From NCBI GenBank assembly GCA_030538115.1, contig JAUNUP010000007.1:1-64000 (forward strand): 64,000 nt of DNA, given 5' to 3'. This stretch comes from Dermatophilus congolensis. GTDB taxonomy: Bacteria > Actinomycetota > Actinomycetes > Actinomycetales > Dermatophilaceae. The translations under genes were made by a program, and so were the position numbers. The notes under the pieces are model-generated. The model was not told the DNA's origin and ran no database searches. It worked only from the letters and a program-made list of their open reading frames with translations. Every line of letters starts with the position of its first letter. Position 1 is the first letter of the stretch. This document shows positions 31,750 through 41,807 of the stretch, piece by piece.

Positions 31750-33434
31750 TGGAGAACGTCCTCCTCGGCGCGGCCCGCCCACTGCGCGAACCGCTCGCCC
31801 GGCTGGGCGTCGGCGGCGTAGGCGCGCACGAGACGCTCCACGTAGTCGCCGAGTTCGGCCGAGACGACCTTGTGCCCGCGCAGCTTGCGGCCGTAGCCGG
31901 CATCGGCACCGAGCTCGCCGCCCAGGTGCGCCTGGAAGCCCTCGACCTGCTCGCCCGCGTCATCGGTGACGATCTGGCCCTTGAGCCCGATATCGGCGAC
32001 CTGGATGCGAGCGCACGAGTTGGGGCAACCGTTGAGGTTGATCGCGATCGGCCGGTCGAGCTTCACATCCGCGAGACGCTCGTCGAGGTCGGCCACGAGG
32101 TCGTGAGCGCGCTGCTTCGTGTCGACGATCGCGAGCTTGCAGTACTCCAGACCCGTGCAGGCCATCGTGCCGCGGCGCCACAGGCTGGCGCGAGCGTGCA
32201 GACCGAGCGGGCGCAGGGTGTCGATGAGCTCGTCGGCCTTGTCGGGGTCGACATCGAGCACGACGAGCTTTTGCAGCGGCGTGAACGAGACCGCGTCGGA
32301 GCCGGCCGCGCGGGCCGCCTCCGCGACCTTGGTGAGGATCGTGCCGGAAACCCGGCCCGCGACCGCCGCGAAACCGACGGCGACCTTGCCGTCCTTCTGC
32401 TGCGTGATGCCGACGTAGTCGATCGGCGACTCGGGTGCCACCGCCGACGGGCCGTCGATGAACGGACGCTTGAGGTACTCCTTCTCGATGACCTCGCGCA
32501 CCTTCTCCGCGCCCCAGTCCTTGACCAGGTACTTCATGCGGGCCTTGTTGCGCAGACGGCGGTAGCCGTAGTCACGGAAGAACTCCGTGACCGCACGCCA
32601 CACCTCCGGCACCTCCTCCAGCGGCACCCACGCACCCAGACGCGGGGCGAGATGCGCGGAGGTCGAGAGGCCGCCGCCGACGAAGACGTCGAAGCCCGGC
32701 CCGTGCTCGGGGTGCTCGACCCCGACGAAACTCACGTCGTTGATCTCCGGCACCGCGTCCCAGAACCACGAGACCGAGCTCTTGTACTTGCGGGGCAGGT
32801 TCGCGAGGGAGTCGTCCTCACGCAGGATCTGCTTGATCGCCTCGATGGCCGACAGCGGGTTGACGAGCTCGGAGTCGAGACGCCCGGCCAGCGGCGAGCC
32901 GAGGATGACGCGGGGGCAGTCGCCGCACGCCTCCTGCGTCCACAGGCCGAGGGGCTCGAGGCGATCCCAGATCGCGGGCACGTTCTCGATGTCGATCCAG
33001 TGGTACTGGATGTTCTGACGGTCGGTGATGTCGGCCGTGTCCTGCGCGTACTGCGTCGACACCTCGCCGATGGCCTGGAGCTGCTCCGTGGAGAGGATGC
33101 CGCCGTCGATACGGATACGCATCATGAAGTGCGTGTCGTCGAGCTCCTCCGGCTCGAGCTGGGCCGTGCGGCCACCGTCGATGCCGGGCTTGCGCTGCGT
33201 GTACAGACCCATCCAGCGGAAACGGCCCCGCAGGTCGTCGGGGTGGATCGACTCGAAGCCCTGCTTCGAGTAGACCTCGACGATGCGCTGCCGCACGTTG
33301 AGCGGGTTGTCTTCGCGCTTGAACTCCTCGTTGTGGTTGAGGGGGTCGCGCTCACCGAGTGCCCACTGGCCCTCGCTGCGTGGCGCGCGGGCACGCGCAG
33401 GACGGGCCGACTCGGGCTTGGTCTCGACGGTCAC
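31746..33434 (-). CDS. cysI: ferredoxin-dependent sulfite reductase
   Basis: A 562-aa siroheme/[4Fe-4S] enzyme reducing sulfite to sulfide with six electrons. The cluster/siroheme cysteines are in CTGLEYC (C-x5-C) and NGCPNSC (C-x3-C). The two-fold nitrite/sulfite reductase repeat is visible (an MRIRIDGGILS half and a VGFAAVAGRVSG half). Length and composition match SirA-type actinobacterial enzymes rather than NADPH-linked CysI. A nitrite reductase of the same family is excluded by the cys operon context. GTG 33434 opens the five-gene operon. Confidence 0.94.
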   Translation of the reverse strand: MTVETKPESARPARARAPRSEGQWALGERDPLNHNEEFKREDNPLNVRQRIVEVYSKQGFESIHPDDLRGRFRWMGLYTQRKPGIDGGRTAQLEPEELDDTHFMMRIRIDGGILSTEQLQAIGEVSTQYAQDTADITDRQNIQYHWIDIENVPAIWDRLEPLGLWTQEACGDCPRVILGSPLAGRLDSELVNPLSAIEAIKQILREDDSLANLPRKYKSSVSWFWDAVPEINDVSFVGVEHPEHGPGFDVFVGGGLSTSAHLAPRLGAWVPLEEVPEVWRAVTEFFRDYGYRRLRNKARMKYLVKDWGAEKVREVIEKEYLKRPFIDGPSAVAPESPIDYVGITQQKDGKVAVGFAAVAGRVSGTILTKVAEAARAAGSDAVSFTPLQKLVVLDVDPDKADELIDTLRPLGLHARASLWRRGTMACTGLEYCKLAIVDTKQRAHDLVADLDERLADVKLDRPIAINLNGCPNSCARIQVADIGLKGQIVTDDAGEQVEGFQAHLGGELGADAGYGRKLRGHKVVSAELGDYVERLVRAYAADAQPGERFAQWAGRAEEDVLQ

Positions 33435-33456
33435 TCCGGCTCCTCCATGACGACGG

Positions 33457-33528
33457 TCAGGCGTTGCGGCGCTTGTGGCGGGCTCGGATTCGCGCCCGGA
33501 CGCTCAGCGCCAGCGGCAACCATGACAT
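33457..33528 (-). CDS. possible 23-codon leader ORF of the cys operon
   Basis: A short frame encodes M-S-W-L-P-L-A-L-S followed by a strongly basic tail (RARIRARHKRRNA) and stops 22 nt before the cysI start. The ribosome site (GGGGG one base from the ATG) is poorly spaced. A second overlapping 30-codon frame from ATG 33523 ends in a GTGA overlap with cysI. Either could be a translational leader; neither is secure. Confidence 0.3.
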   Translation of the reverse strand: MSWLPLALSVRARIRARHKRRNA

Positions 33529-33557
33529 GCCCCCGTATCCGCGGCTAACCCCCATCC

Positions 33558-33586
33558 ATATAACGAGACGTTGGGGGTATGGTTAA
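33558..33586 (-). promoter_or_regulatory. likely cys operon promoter
   Basis: On the minus strand TTAACC (33581-33586) and TTATAT (33558-33563) are separated by 17 nt and point toward cysI. A 7-bp inverted repeat ACCCCCA/TGGGGGT flanks the -10 region (33549-33579), a possible operator shared with the divergent chelatase gene. Confidence 0.5.
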
Positions 33587-33594
33587 CTCTTGTT

Positions 33595-34338
33595 ATGCCT
33601 CACGCGTCTTCACCCGGCGTGTTCGTGCTCGCAGCGCACGGCACCCACTCGCCTCTCGGCCGCGCCTGCGTGCGCGCGTTGACCGATGCGGTTCGCTTGC
33701 GCCGCACCGACATCGAGTTCGTCGACGCGTTCGTCAGCGTGCAAACCCCGAGCCCCGACGACGTGGTTTCACGCCTTGCAGGCGGCGGGCCGATCACCAT
33801 CGTGCCGATTCTGCTCTCGGCCGGGTTCCACGTACGCATCGACCTGCAACGAGCCGCCGGGCTGGCGTCAGGAACGAGGGTCACCTCTCCGCTCGGCCCG
33901 GATCCGCGACTCGCGTCCCTGCTCGGGCGACGGCTCGCCGACGCCGGAGTGACGCCGGGCGACGGACGGATCGTGACTCTCGCGGACGCCGGTTCGCGCG
34001 GACTCGCGGCACAACGCGACGTCACCGCGATGGCAGGGATGCTGGCTCGGCACATGGGGCGCCCCGTGTCGGTCTCGCACGCCTCCGCCGCGGAGCCGCT
34101 CACGACCGAACTCGTGGCCGAGCAGCGCGAACTCGGCCGGGAGGTCGCTGTCGCCAGTTACCTTCTCGCGCCGGGGCACTTCGCGACGAAACTCGCCGAT
34201 TCCGGCGCGGAGCTCGTCACCGCGCCGCTGATCCCGGCGGAGGCTGCCGACGCCCCGTCGGCCGTGCCGAACGAACTGGTCGAGTTGGTGCTCGACCGCG
34301 CGGGACTCCTGGAAGCGGCAACATCACTCACGGCGTAG
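33595..34338 (+). CDS. sirohydrochlorin chelatase, CbiX/SirB family
   Basis: A 247-aa class II chelatase inserting ferrous iron into sirohydrochlorin to give siroheme, the cofactor of CysI. VLAAHGTHS near the N-terminus carries the metal-binding His; VPILLSAGFHVRIDL carries the second His of the duplicated half; VASYLLAPGHFATKL is the C-terminal counterpart. It is divergent from the cys operon, and its stop codon lies inside a 153-bp repeat unit that supplies the last codons. ATG 33595 is chosen because the AAHG strand then begins at residue 13. Iron rather than cobalt is inferred from context. Confidence 0.88.
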   Translation: MPHASSPGVFVLAAHGTHSPLGRACVRALTDAVRLRRTDIEFVDAFVSVQTPSPDDVVSRLAGGGPITIVPILLSAGFHVRIDLQRAAGLASGTRVTSPLGPDPRLASLLGRRLADAGVTPGDGRIVTLADAGSRGLAAQRDVTAMAGMLARHMGRPVSVSHASAAEPLTTELVAEQRELGREVAVASYLLAPGHFATKLADSGAELVTAPLIPAEAADAPSAVPNELVELVLDRAGLLEAATSLTA

Positions 34339-34480
34339 GACCGCTCTGCCCCCGTCCCATGGCACTGCTGTGACCAGGGAACATGCTCGAAAACATGTGC
34401 CATGGGACCCACCCGGTCGGGTGCCACGGCACATGTCAACCCAGACAGTTTCTTTCTCCCGCAGGTGCCGTGGCACGGGA
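34328..34480. repeat. 153-bp repeat unit, copy 1 (two palindromic elements)
   Basis: Contains a type A element (arms 34354-34365 and 34397-34408, GTCCCATGGCAC/GTGCCATGGGAC, 31-nt spacer), 12 nt, then a type B element (arms 34421-34432 and 34465-34476, 32-nt spacer). It recurs nearly unchanged at 34545-34697. The first bases, TCACGGCGTAG, include the chelatase stop codon. Confidence 0.85.
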
Positions 34481-34484
34481 ATCA

Positions 34485-34520
34485 GGGCCGCGGCACTCCG
34501 CTGCTGGGGTGCCACGGCAC
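34485..34520. repeat. partial palindromic element between the 153-bp repeats
   Basis: GGGCCGCGGCAC (34485-34496) and GTGCCACGGCAC (34509-34520) are arm-like sequences 12 nt apart, matching the junction of an inverted pair whose outer arms are lost. The following ATGT start of a type B spacer continues to the next repeat unit. Confidence 0.6.
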
Positions 34521-34544
34521 ATGTCGATCCCGCATCGTTTCGCT

Positions 34545-34697
34545 TCACGGCGTAGGACCACCCTGCCCCCGTCCCATGGCACTGCTGTGACCAGGGGACA
34601 TGCGCGAATACATGTGCCATGGGACCTACCCGGTCGGGTGCCACGGCACATGTCAACCCAGACAGTTTCTTTCTCCCGCAGGTGCCGTGGCACGGGA
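34545..34697. repeat. 153-bp repeat unit, copy 2 (two palindromic elements)
   Basis: Direct repeat of 34328-34480 at a 217-bp period, differing at only a few positions. Type A arms lie at 34571-34582 and 34614-34625; type B arms at 34638-34649 and 34682-34693. It ends within 5 nt of the methyltransferase stop, so the whole 362-bp convergent gap is filled by this repeat family. Confidence 0.85.
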
Positions 34698-34700
34698 TGG

Positions 34701-35744
34701 TCAGCGCAGGTCGGTGAGGTTTGCTACCTCGCCGATCACTATCACCGCCGGTGACTTCACTCCGTTCGTCGTCACGAGTTCGGCCGCCTCGCTCGCGACA
34801 CCTCGCAGGATTCTCTGGTCGGGCTTGAAGCCCTTTTCCACGACCGCGAACGGTGTCTGCGGCGGCAGGCCCGCGCGGAGCAGCCCGGCCACGCACTGCA
34901 CGAACGTGCCCACTCCCATCAGCACGACGATCGTTCCGCCGAGGCCCACCAGATGGCGGCACTCGGCCTCCGTGAACGGGTCGTGGCCCGAGATCACCGT
35001 GAATGCCCGTGTCACCTCGCGGTGTGTCACGGGAATCCCCGCCACCCCGGGCACCGCTATCGCCGACGTGATGCCGGGCACCAGCGTCACCGGCACCCCG
35101 GCCTCGCGTGCCGCAGCGACCTCCTCGCCTCCCCGTCCGAACACGAACGGGTCGCCGCCCTTGAGCCGCACGACGTGGTTACCCGCGAGCGCCTCTTCGA
35201 CGAGCAGCCGGTTGATCTCGTGCTGCGGAACCCGGTGGAACCCGGGCAGCTTGCCGACATCGACGATGCGAGCGGCCGGCGCGGCGGCCTGGATCACGTC
35301 GTGGTCGTCGTGCGTCGCGAGCCTGTCGGTGAACACGACATCGGCCGCGAACAACTCCTCGCGAGCGCGAACGGTCTGCAGCGTCACGTCCCCCGGCCCG
35401 GCTCCAACGAGCACAATGCGACCTCCCGCAGGAGGCGGTGCGAGCCGCACGACGACGCGCCCGGTCGCGAACCGGGACACCGTGTCGACCCACCCGAGGT
35501 CACCACCGCTGACATCGATCACCACCGAACACGCCTCGGTTCCGCGAGGCTGGGCGGCGTGTGATTCACCTCCCTCCGACGAGACGCCAAAAGTCACGGC
35601 GTCACCCGACGACACATCGTCGCTGGTCGTGACACGAACAACACCCGCGGCGCGACTCTCGACCCGCGCCGCGACCCAGTCGACGGAACGCGCCGGCCCC
35701 ACGACGATTACGGACGCGGCACTGAAGTCGAGATCGAGAAGCAC
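34701..35744 (-). CDS. cobA: uroporphyrinogen-III C-methyltransferase with degenerate N-terminal domain
   Basis: A 347-aa protein. Residues 108-347 are a complete SUMT (CobA/CysG-C): VGAGPGDVTLQTVRA, VRLKGGDPFVFGRGGEE and LVPGITSAIAVP are intact. It makes precorrin-2 for siroheme. Residues 1-105 resemble the Rossmann start of CysG/Met8 precorrin-2 dehydrogenase but lack the GGGxVA-type NAD loop (VIVVGPARSVDW instead), so oxidation of precorrin-2 probably needs another protein. It faces the chelatase across the repeat cluster and supplies siroheme to CysI. The start is ATG 35744. Confidence 0.87.
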   Translation of the reverse strand: MLLDLDFSAASVIVVGPARSVDWVAARVESRAAGVVRVTTSDDVSSGDAVTFGVSSEGGESHAAQPRGTEACSVVIDVSGGDLGWVDTVSRFATGRVVVRLAPPPAGGRIVLVGAGPGDVTLQTVRAREELFAADVVFTDRLATHDDHDVIQAAAPAARIVDVGKLPGFHRVPQHEINRLLVEEALAGNHVVRLKGGDPFVFGRGGEEVAAAREAGVPVTLVPGITSAIAVPGVAGIPVTHREVTRAFTVISGHDPFTEAECRHLVGLGGTIVVLMGVGTFVQCVAGLLRAGLPPQTPFAVVEKGFKPDQRILRGVASEAAELVTTNGVKSPAVIVIGEVANLTDLR

Positions 35745-35774
35745 ACCGGCGAACGTAGCACCGACCCGGAATCG

Positions 35775-38363
<2,589 letters not shown>

Positions 38364-38426
38364 CGACGGGGGCGAGCGGTGGTGCCGTTCTGCGCAAGCA
38401 CCCCCTCGTGACCTCCGGCGCGACGG

Positions 38427-39578
38427 TCACGGGCGACCCGCGTACGGCCTCTCCGGCGGATTGCGCAGGAGTCCACGCGACCGCAACGCGTCTTCGGCGA
38501 GTCTGCGGCCGAGCTCGATCATCTCGGGTGCCCGGTGAAAGTCGAGGGTGCCGCATGAATCGGCGGCCACCTCGATGTGCACGTCGGGCGGTGAACTGGC
38601 CATGCGATAGCGGCCGACCATCGACTCCACAGCCTCGAGGGAGAGCGTGAACACGTCGACGACGTTGCGGATGCTGGCGTTCTCGTGAGGCGAGAACAGC
38701 TCACGCTGCGGCAACTGCGGCACGATGCCCACGTGCCCCTCCGCGTCACGGAATTCCACGGCTTCCTCCACCAGCACGTCGCTCTCCCCCGCGGAGTCGG
38801 AGCCGTGCTCCGATGACCTGGGCTGCTGGGCCACGGGCACATCGGGTTCTCCCCCCACCGCGCCGGCGGCCGCGACAGCCGGGTGACCGCTCGCGCCGGC
38901 GGCCTCACCGCGGCCCGAGCGCCACCGCTGCGACCAGCGCTCCAGTTCGGAGAAGGCGTCTTTGCGCAGCCAGGTGCGCCATACCTGACCGCCGTGCGCG
39001 GGCGCCTCGCCCTCCATCGGCAGGCCCGCCCCGAGCCGCGGGCCGTTGAGCGAGACGGCGAGCGTGATGTCGGCGTCGACTCCCAGCAACGGGTCGACCG
39101 GCACAGGGTTGAGCAGCCCCCCGTCGACGAGCGTTCGGGTGCCGAGCATGGCGGGCGTGATGACGCCCGGTATCGCGATCGAGGCTCGCACGGCTGCGTC
39201 GACCGGGCCGCGCCTGAACCACACCTCGCGGCGTGCCTCGAGGTCGGTGGCCACGGCCACGAAGGGGATCGGCAGGTCTTCGATGAGCACCCCGCCGAGG
39301 ATGCCGCTGACCTTGGAGAGGGCCCGCTCAGCCCGGATCACACCCGGCCCGCCGAGCACCGGGTCGAGCAGCAGCAGCACGTTGCGCTGCTTGAGGCCGG
39401 TGACCCAGTCGGTGAACTCGTCCAGACCGCCGGCAGCGGCCAGGCCTCCGACCATGGCTCCCATCGACGAGCCCGAGATGGCCACGATCTCGTGGCCGTT
39501 CTCGCGCAGCACCTGGATGACCCCGATGTGGGCGTAACCGCGAGCGCCACCGGAGCCGAGGACGAGGGCTATTCGCAT
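38427..39578 (-). CDS. patatin-like phospholipase (RssA/YlbK type)
   Basis: A 383-aa Ser-Asp dyad lipase. The oxyanion loop GSGGARGYAHIG (8-19), the nucleophile elbow GSSMGA near residue 38 and the DGGLLNP catalytic Asp are intact. Between residues 220 and 290 there is a Ser/Gly/Ala-rich acidic insert that looks disordered. Prokaryotic members of this group act on membrane phospholipids; the partner and substrate are unknown. The gene starts 9 nt after the YqeY-like stop, so the two are cotranscribed. Confidence 0.9.
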   Translation of the reverse strand: MRIALVLGSGGARGYAHIGVIQVLRENGHEIVAISGSSMGAMVGGLAAAGGLDEFTDWVTGLKQRNVLLLLDPVLGGPGVIRAERALSKVSGILGGVLIEDLPIPFVAVATDLEARREVWFRRGPVDAAVRASIAIPGVITPAMLGTRTLVDGGLLNPVPVDPLLGVDADITLAVSLNGPRLGAGLPMEGEAPAHGGQVWRTWLRKDAFSELERWSQRWRSGRGEAAGASGHPAVAAAGAVGGEPDVPVAQQPRSSEHGSDSAGESDVLVEEAVEFRDAEGHVGIVPQLPQRELFSPHENASIRNVVDVFTLSLEAVESMVGRYRMASSPPDVHIEVAADSCGTLDFHRAPEMIELGRRLAEDALRSRGLLRNPPERPYAGRP

Positions 39579-39587
39579 GCCGAGCGC

Positions 39588-40043
39588 CTATCCCGAGAGC
39601 CTGGCCTTGACGATGGCAGCGACCCGACCGCCGTCGGCACGCCCCGCCACAGCGGCACCGGCGGCCTTCATCACGGCTCCCATCTGCGCCATGCCCGTCG
39701 CACCGACCTCCGCGATGGCCTGGTCGACGAGGGTGGCCAGTTCGGGGTCGTCGAGTTGCTTGGGCAGGTACACCTCGAGCACACCCAACTCGGCTGTCTC
39801 GCGTTCGGCCAGCTCGGAGCGTCCGGCCTCGGTGTACGCGGCCGCCGACTCCTTGCGCGACTTCGCCTCCTTGGCGAGAACCTTGAGCACCTCGTCGTCG
39901 GTGAGTTCTTTGGCGCTCTTGCCCGCGACCTCGGCGTTGGACACGGCCGCGATCGCCATGCGCAGCGTCGACATCGTCAACTCGTCACGCGCCTTGATCG
40001 CGGCGTGCAGGTCGTCGTGCAGACGGTTCTTGAGAGCGCTCAT
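39588..40043 (-). CDS. GatB/YqeY domain protein
   Basis: A 151-aa YqeY-type protein: an all-helical tail-like domain shared with the GatB amidotransferase subunit, with the KNRLHDDLHAAIKARD start, the EVLKVLAKEAKSRKES segment and the GAVMKAAGAAVAGRADG helix. Free YqeY proteins may bind tRNA or assist amidotransferases; their role is not established. ATG 40043 is chosen as the conserved family start. Confidence 0.9.
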   Translation of the reverse strand: MSALKNRLHDDLHAAIKARDELTMSTLRMAIAAVSNAEVAGKSAKELTDDEVLKVLAKEAKSRKESAAAYTEAGRSELAERETAELGVLEVYLPKQLDDPELATLVDQAIAEVGATGMAQMGAVMKAAGAAVAGRADGGRVAAIVKARLSG

Positions 40044-40114
40044 ACACCGATTCTCGCGCACCGAAGGTCGCGATGAGGTGCGGAGACCCTAACCGGCGCC
40101 CCGGCGATTCGGGC

Positions 40115-40642
40115 TCAGGCACCACCCGGGATCGGCGCACCCTGCGGAAAACCCGCCTCCACGTACCGGTCGAGGGCCTCTTTCCAGTCCTTCGGCGGAC
40201 GGACTTCTTCTACCCCGAAGCGGTGATCGAGTGCGGAGAGGCACATGTGCCACCCGGCGGCGTTGCGAGCGGCTGTGTCGCGCTCGGCGAGAACGTTGGT
40301 CAGCGTGAACCGGGCACCGTCACCCACCGATACCACGTCGAACCACAGTTCGTCTCCGCCCCAGTCGAATCGCAGACTCGACCCGGGTTCGGAGACGAGC
40401 ACGGTGCCGGAGGTCGTTTCGTCCGGCGCGATCGGGTCACCTGAGAACGTCATCGGTGCCCCGGGCTTCGGCTCGAACTCGACTTTCGGTGCCGGAAACC
40501 ACGTCGCAAGGCCCTCGGGCTCGGCCACCACCCCCCACACGACCTCAGCGGCTGCCGTGTAGTCGCGGGCGAACCGGACCGCCGGCCTGCCACTCAGCTC
40601 GAGAAAACACGCCTGACCGGATGTCTCGGCAGAGGGGATCAC
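40115..40642 (-). CDS. SRPBCC (AHSA1-like) family protein
   Basis: A 175-aa START-like (Bet v 1 fold) protein. The pattern FARDYTAAAEVVWGVVAEPEGLATWFP, strands with PGAPMTFSGDPIAP and LRFDWGGDELWF, and a C-terminal helix with WHMCLSALDHRF match the AHSA1-like subgroup, lipid or small-molecule binders or Hsp90 co-chaperone relatives. The ATG overlaps the stop of the upstream lipase-like gene by 4 nt, so the two are coupled and may share a ligand. Confidence 0.85.
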   Translation of the reverse strand: MIPSAETSGQACFLELSGRPAVRFARDYTAAAEVVWGVVAEPEGLATWFPAPKVEFEPKPGAPMTFSGDPIAPDETTSGTVLVSEPGSSLRFDWGGDELWFDVVSVGDGARFTLTNVLAERDTAARNAAGWHMCLSALDHRFGVEEVRPPKDWKEALDRYVEAGFPQGAPIPGGA

Positions 40643-41661
40643 GAGTTCGCCCCTGCATCAGTCGTTTCTGCCGTTCTCGCGTCAAGCCAGTCGGTGATCG
40701 TGCTCATCACGACCTCCTTGTTGGTCTCGTTGAGCAGTTCGTGGCGGGCCTCACGGTAGAGCACGCAGGTGACATCGGTAAGTCCCGCGTCGCGCAGCGC
40801 CGCAGCGGCAGCCCGTACGCCCTTGCCGAAGTCGCCCACTCCGTCGGCGTCACCGGCGATGAACAGCACCGGAGTGCGTGGGGAGAGGGTGGTGAGGTTC
40901 GCGGGAGTGTTGACGCGGCCGACACCGGCGAGCAGGTCGCGGTAGAAGGCGTTCGAGCAGACAAACCCACAGAGCGGGTCGGCGACGTAGTCATCGACCG
41001 CTGCGGGGTCGCGCGAGAGCCAGTCGAAGTCGGTGCGCGCGGGCGCGAAGGCGCGGTTGTATTCGCCGAAGAGAACCCTGTCCATCACCGTGCTCGGGGT
41101 GCCCAGGCCCATGACGCGGCCGAGAAGGCCGGCGACTCCGCGGCCGACTCCGAGCATCGCTCCCTTCGGCCCCCCGGTGCCCACGAAGACGTACGCGGCG
41201 ATGTCGACGATCGGCTGCAGCAGGCGGGCGCCGTGGGTGAATCGGGCCTCGTCCAGCGACAACCTGATCGCCACGTCGCGAGCGAGGAACGAGCCCATGC
41301 TGTGCCCGACCAGCACGAGCTTCCCGCCTGGGTGCAGGGCCGCCACCTCCACGACGCGGGCCATGAGGTCGCCCACCATCAGATCCCAGCCACCGGTTTC
41401 GGCGACGTGTCCGAGCGGCTCGTCGCGCCCGTCTCCGGTGGCGGTCAGGCCGTGGCCGCGGTGGTCGTGCGCGTACACGGCATAGCCGCGACCGTTCAGG
41501 TACCGCGCGAATTCGTCGTACCGGCCCGCGTGTTCGGCCATGCCGTGAGCCAGGTACACGACGCCGCGCAGCGCCTCACGCGCCTGCGGCACCCAGGCGT
41601 AGGTCGCCAGAACGGCACCGTCGGGCCGTGCGTACGTGCCCCGCTCGAACGCGACAGACAT
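40639..41661 (-). CDS. alpha/beta hydrolase, monoacylglycerol lipase-like
   Basis: A 340-aa cytosolic serine hydrolase. The HG oxyanion motif is YLAHGMAEH near residue 38, DHRGHG is the usual lid approach, and the nucleophile elbow is GHSMGS near residue 118; the catalytic Asp is probably in FIAGDADGVG and the His in YREARHELLNE. These match the serine aminopeptidase S33/monoglyceride lipase group that splits acylglycerols. It is coupled to the SRPBCC gene. Confidence 0.88.
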   Translation of the reverse strand: MSVAFERGTYARPDGAVLATYAWVPQAREALRGVVYLAHGMAEHAGRYDEFARYLNGRGYAVYAHDHRGHGLTATGDGRDEPLGHVAETGGWDLMVGDLMARVVEVAALHPGGKLVLVGHSMGSFLARDVAIRLSLDEARFTHGARLLQPIVDIAAYVFVGTGGPKGAMLGVGRGVAGLLGRVMGLGTPSTVMDRVLFGEYNRAFAPARTDFDWLSRDPAAVDDYVADPLCGFVCSNAFYRDLLAGVGRVNTPANLTTLSPRTPVLFIAGDADGVGDFGKGVRAAAAALRDAGLTDVTCVLYREARHELLNETNKEVVMSTITDWLDARTAETTDAGANS

Positions 41662-41807
41662 GACTCCCCCTCCGACCGCGGACCACCCGCCGCCTCACGA
41701 TGTCCGAATAAAGCACGAGGCCCGGCCCACGCGCTATGTTGCCCACGTTGGCACAAGCATCGGACCGTACGAACCTCGACGACACCAGACTGCCCGACGG
41801 ACGAGGC

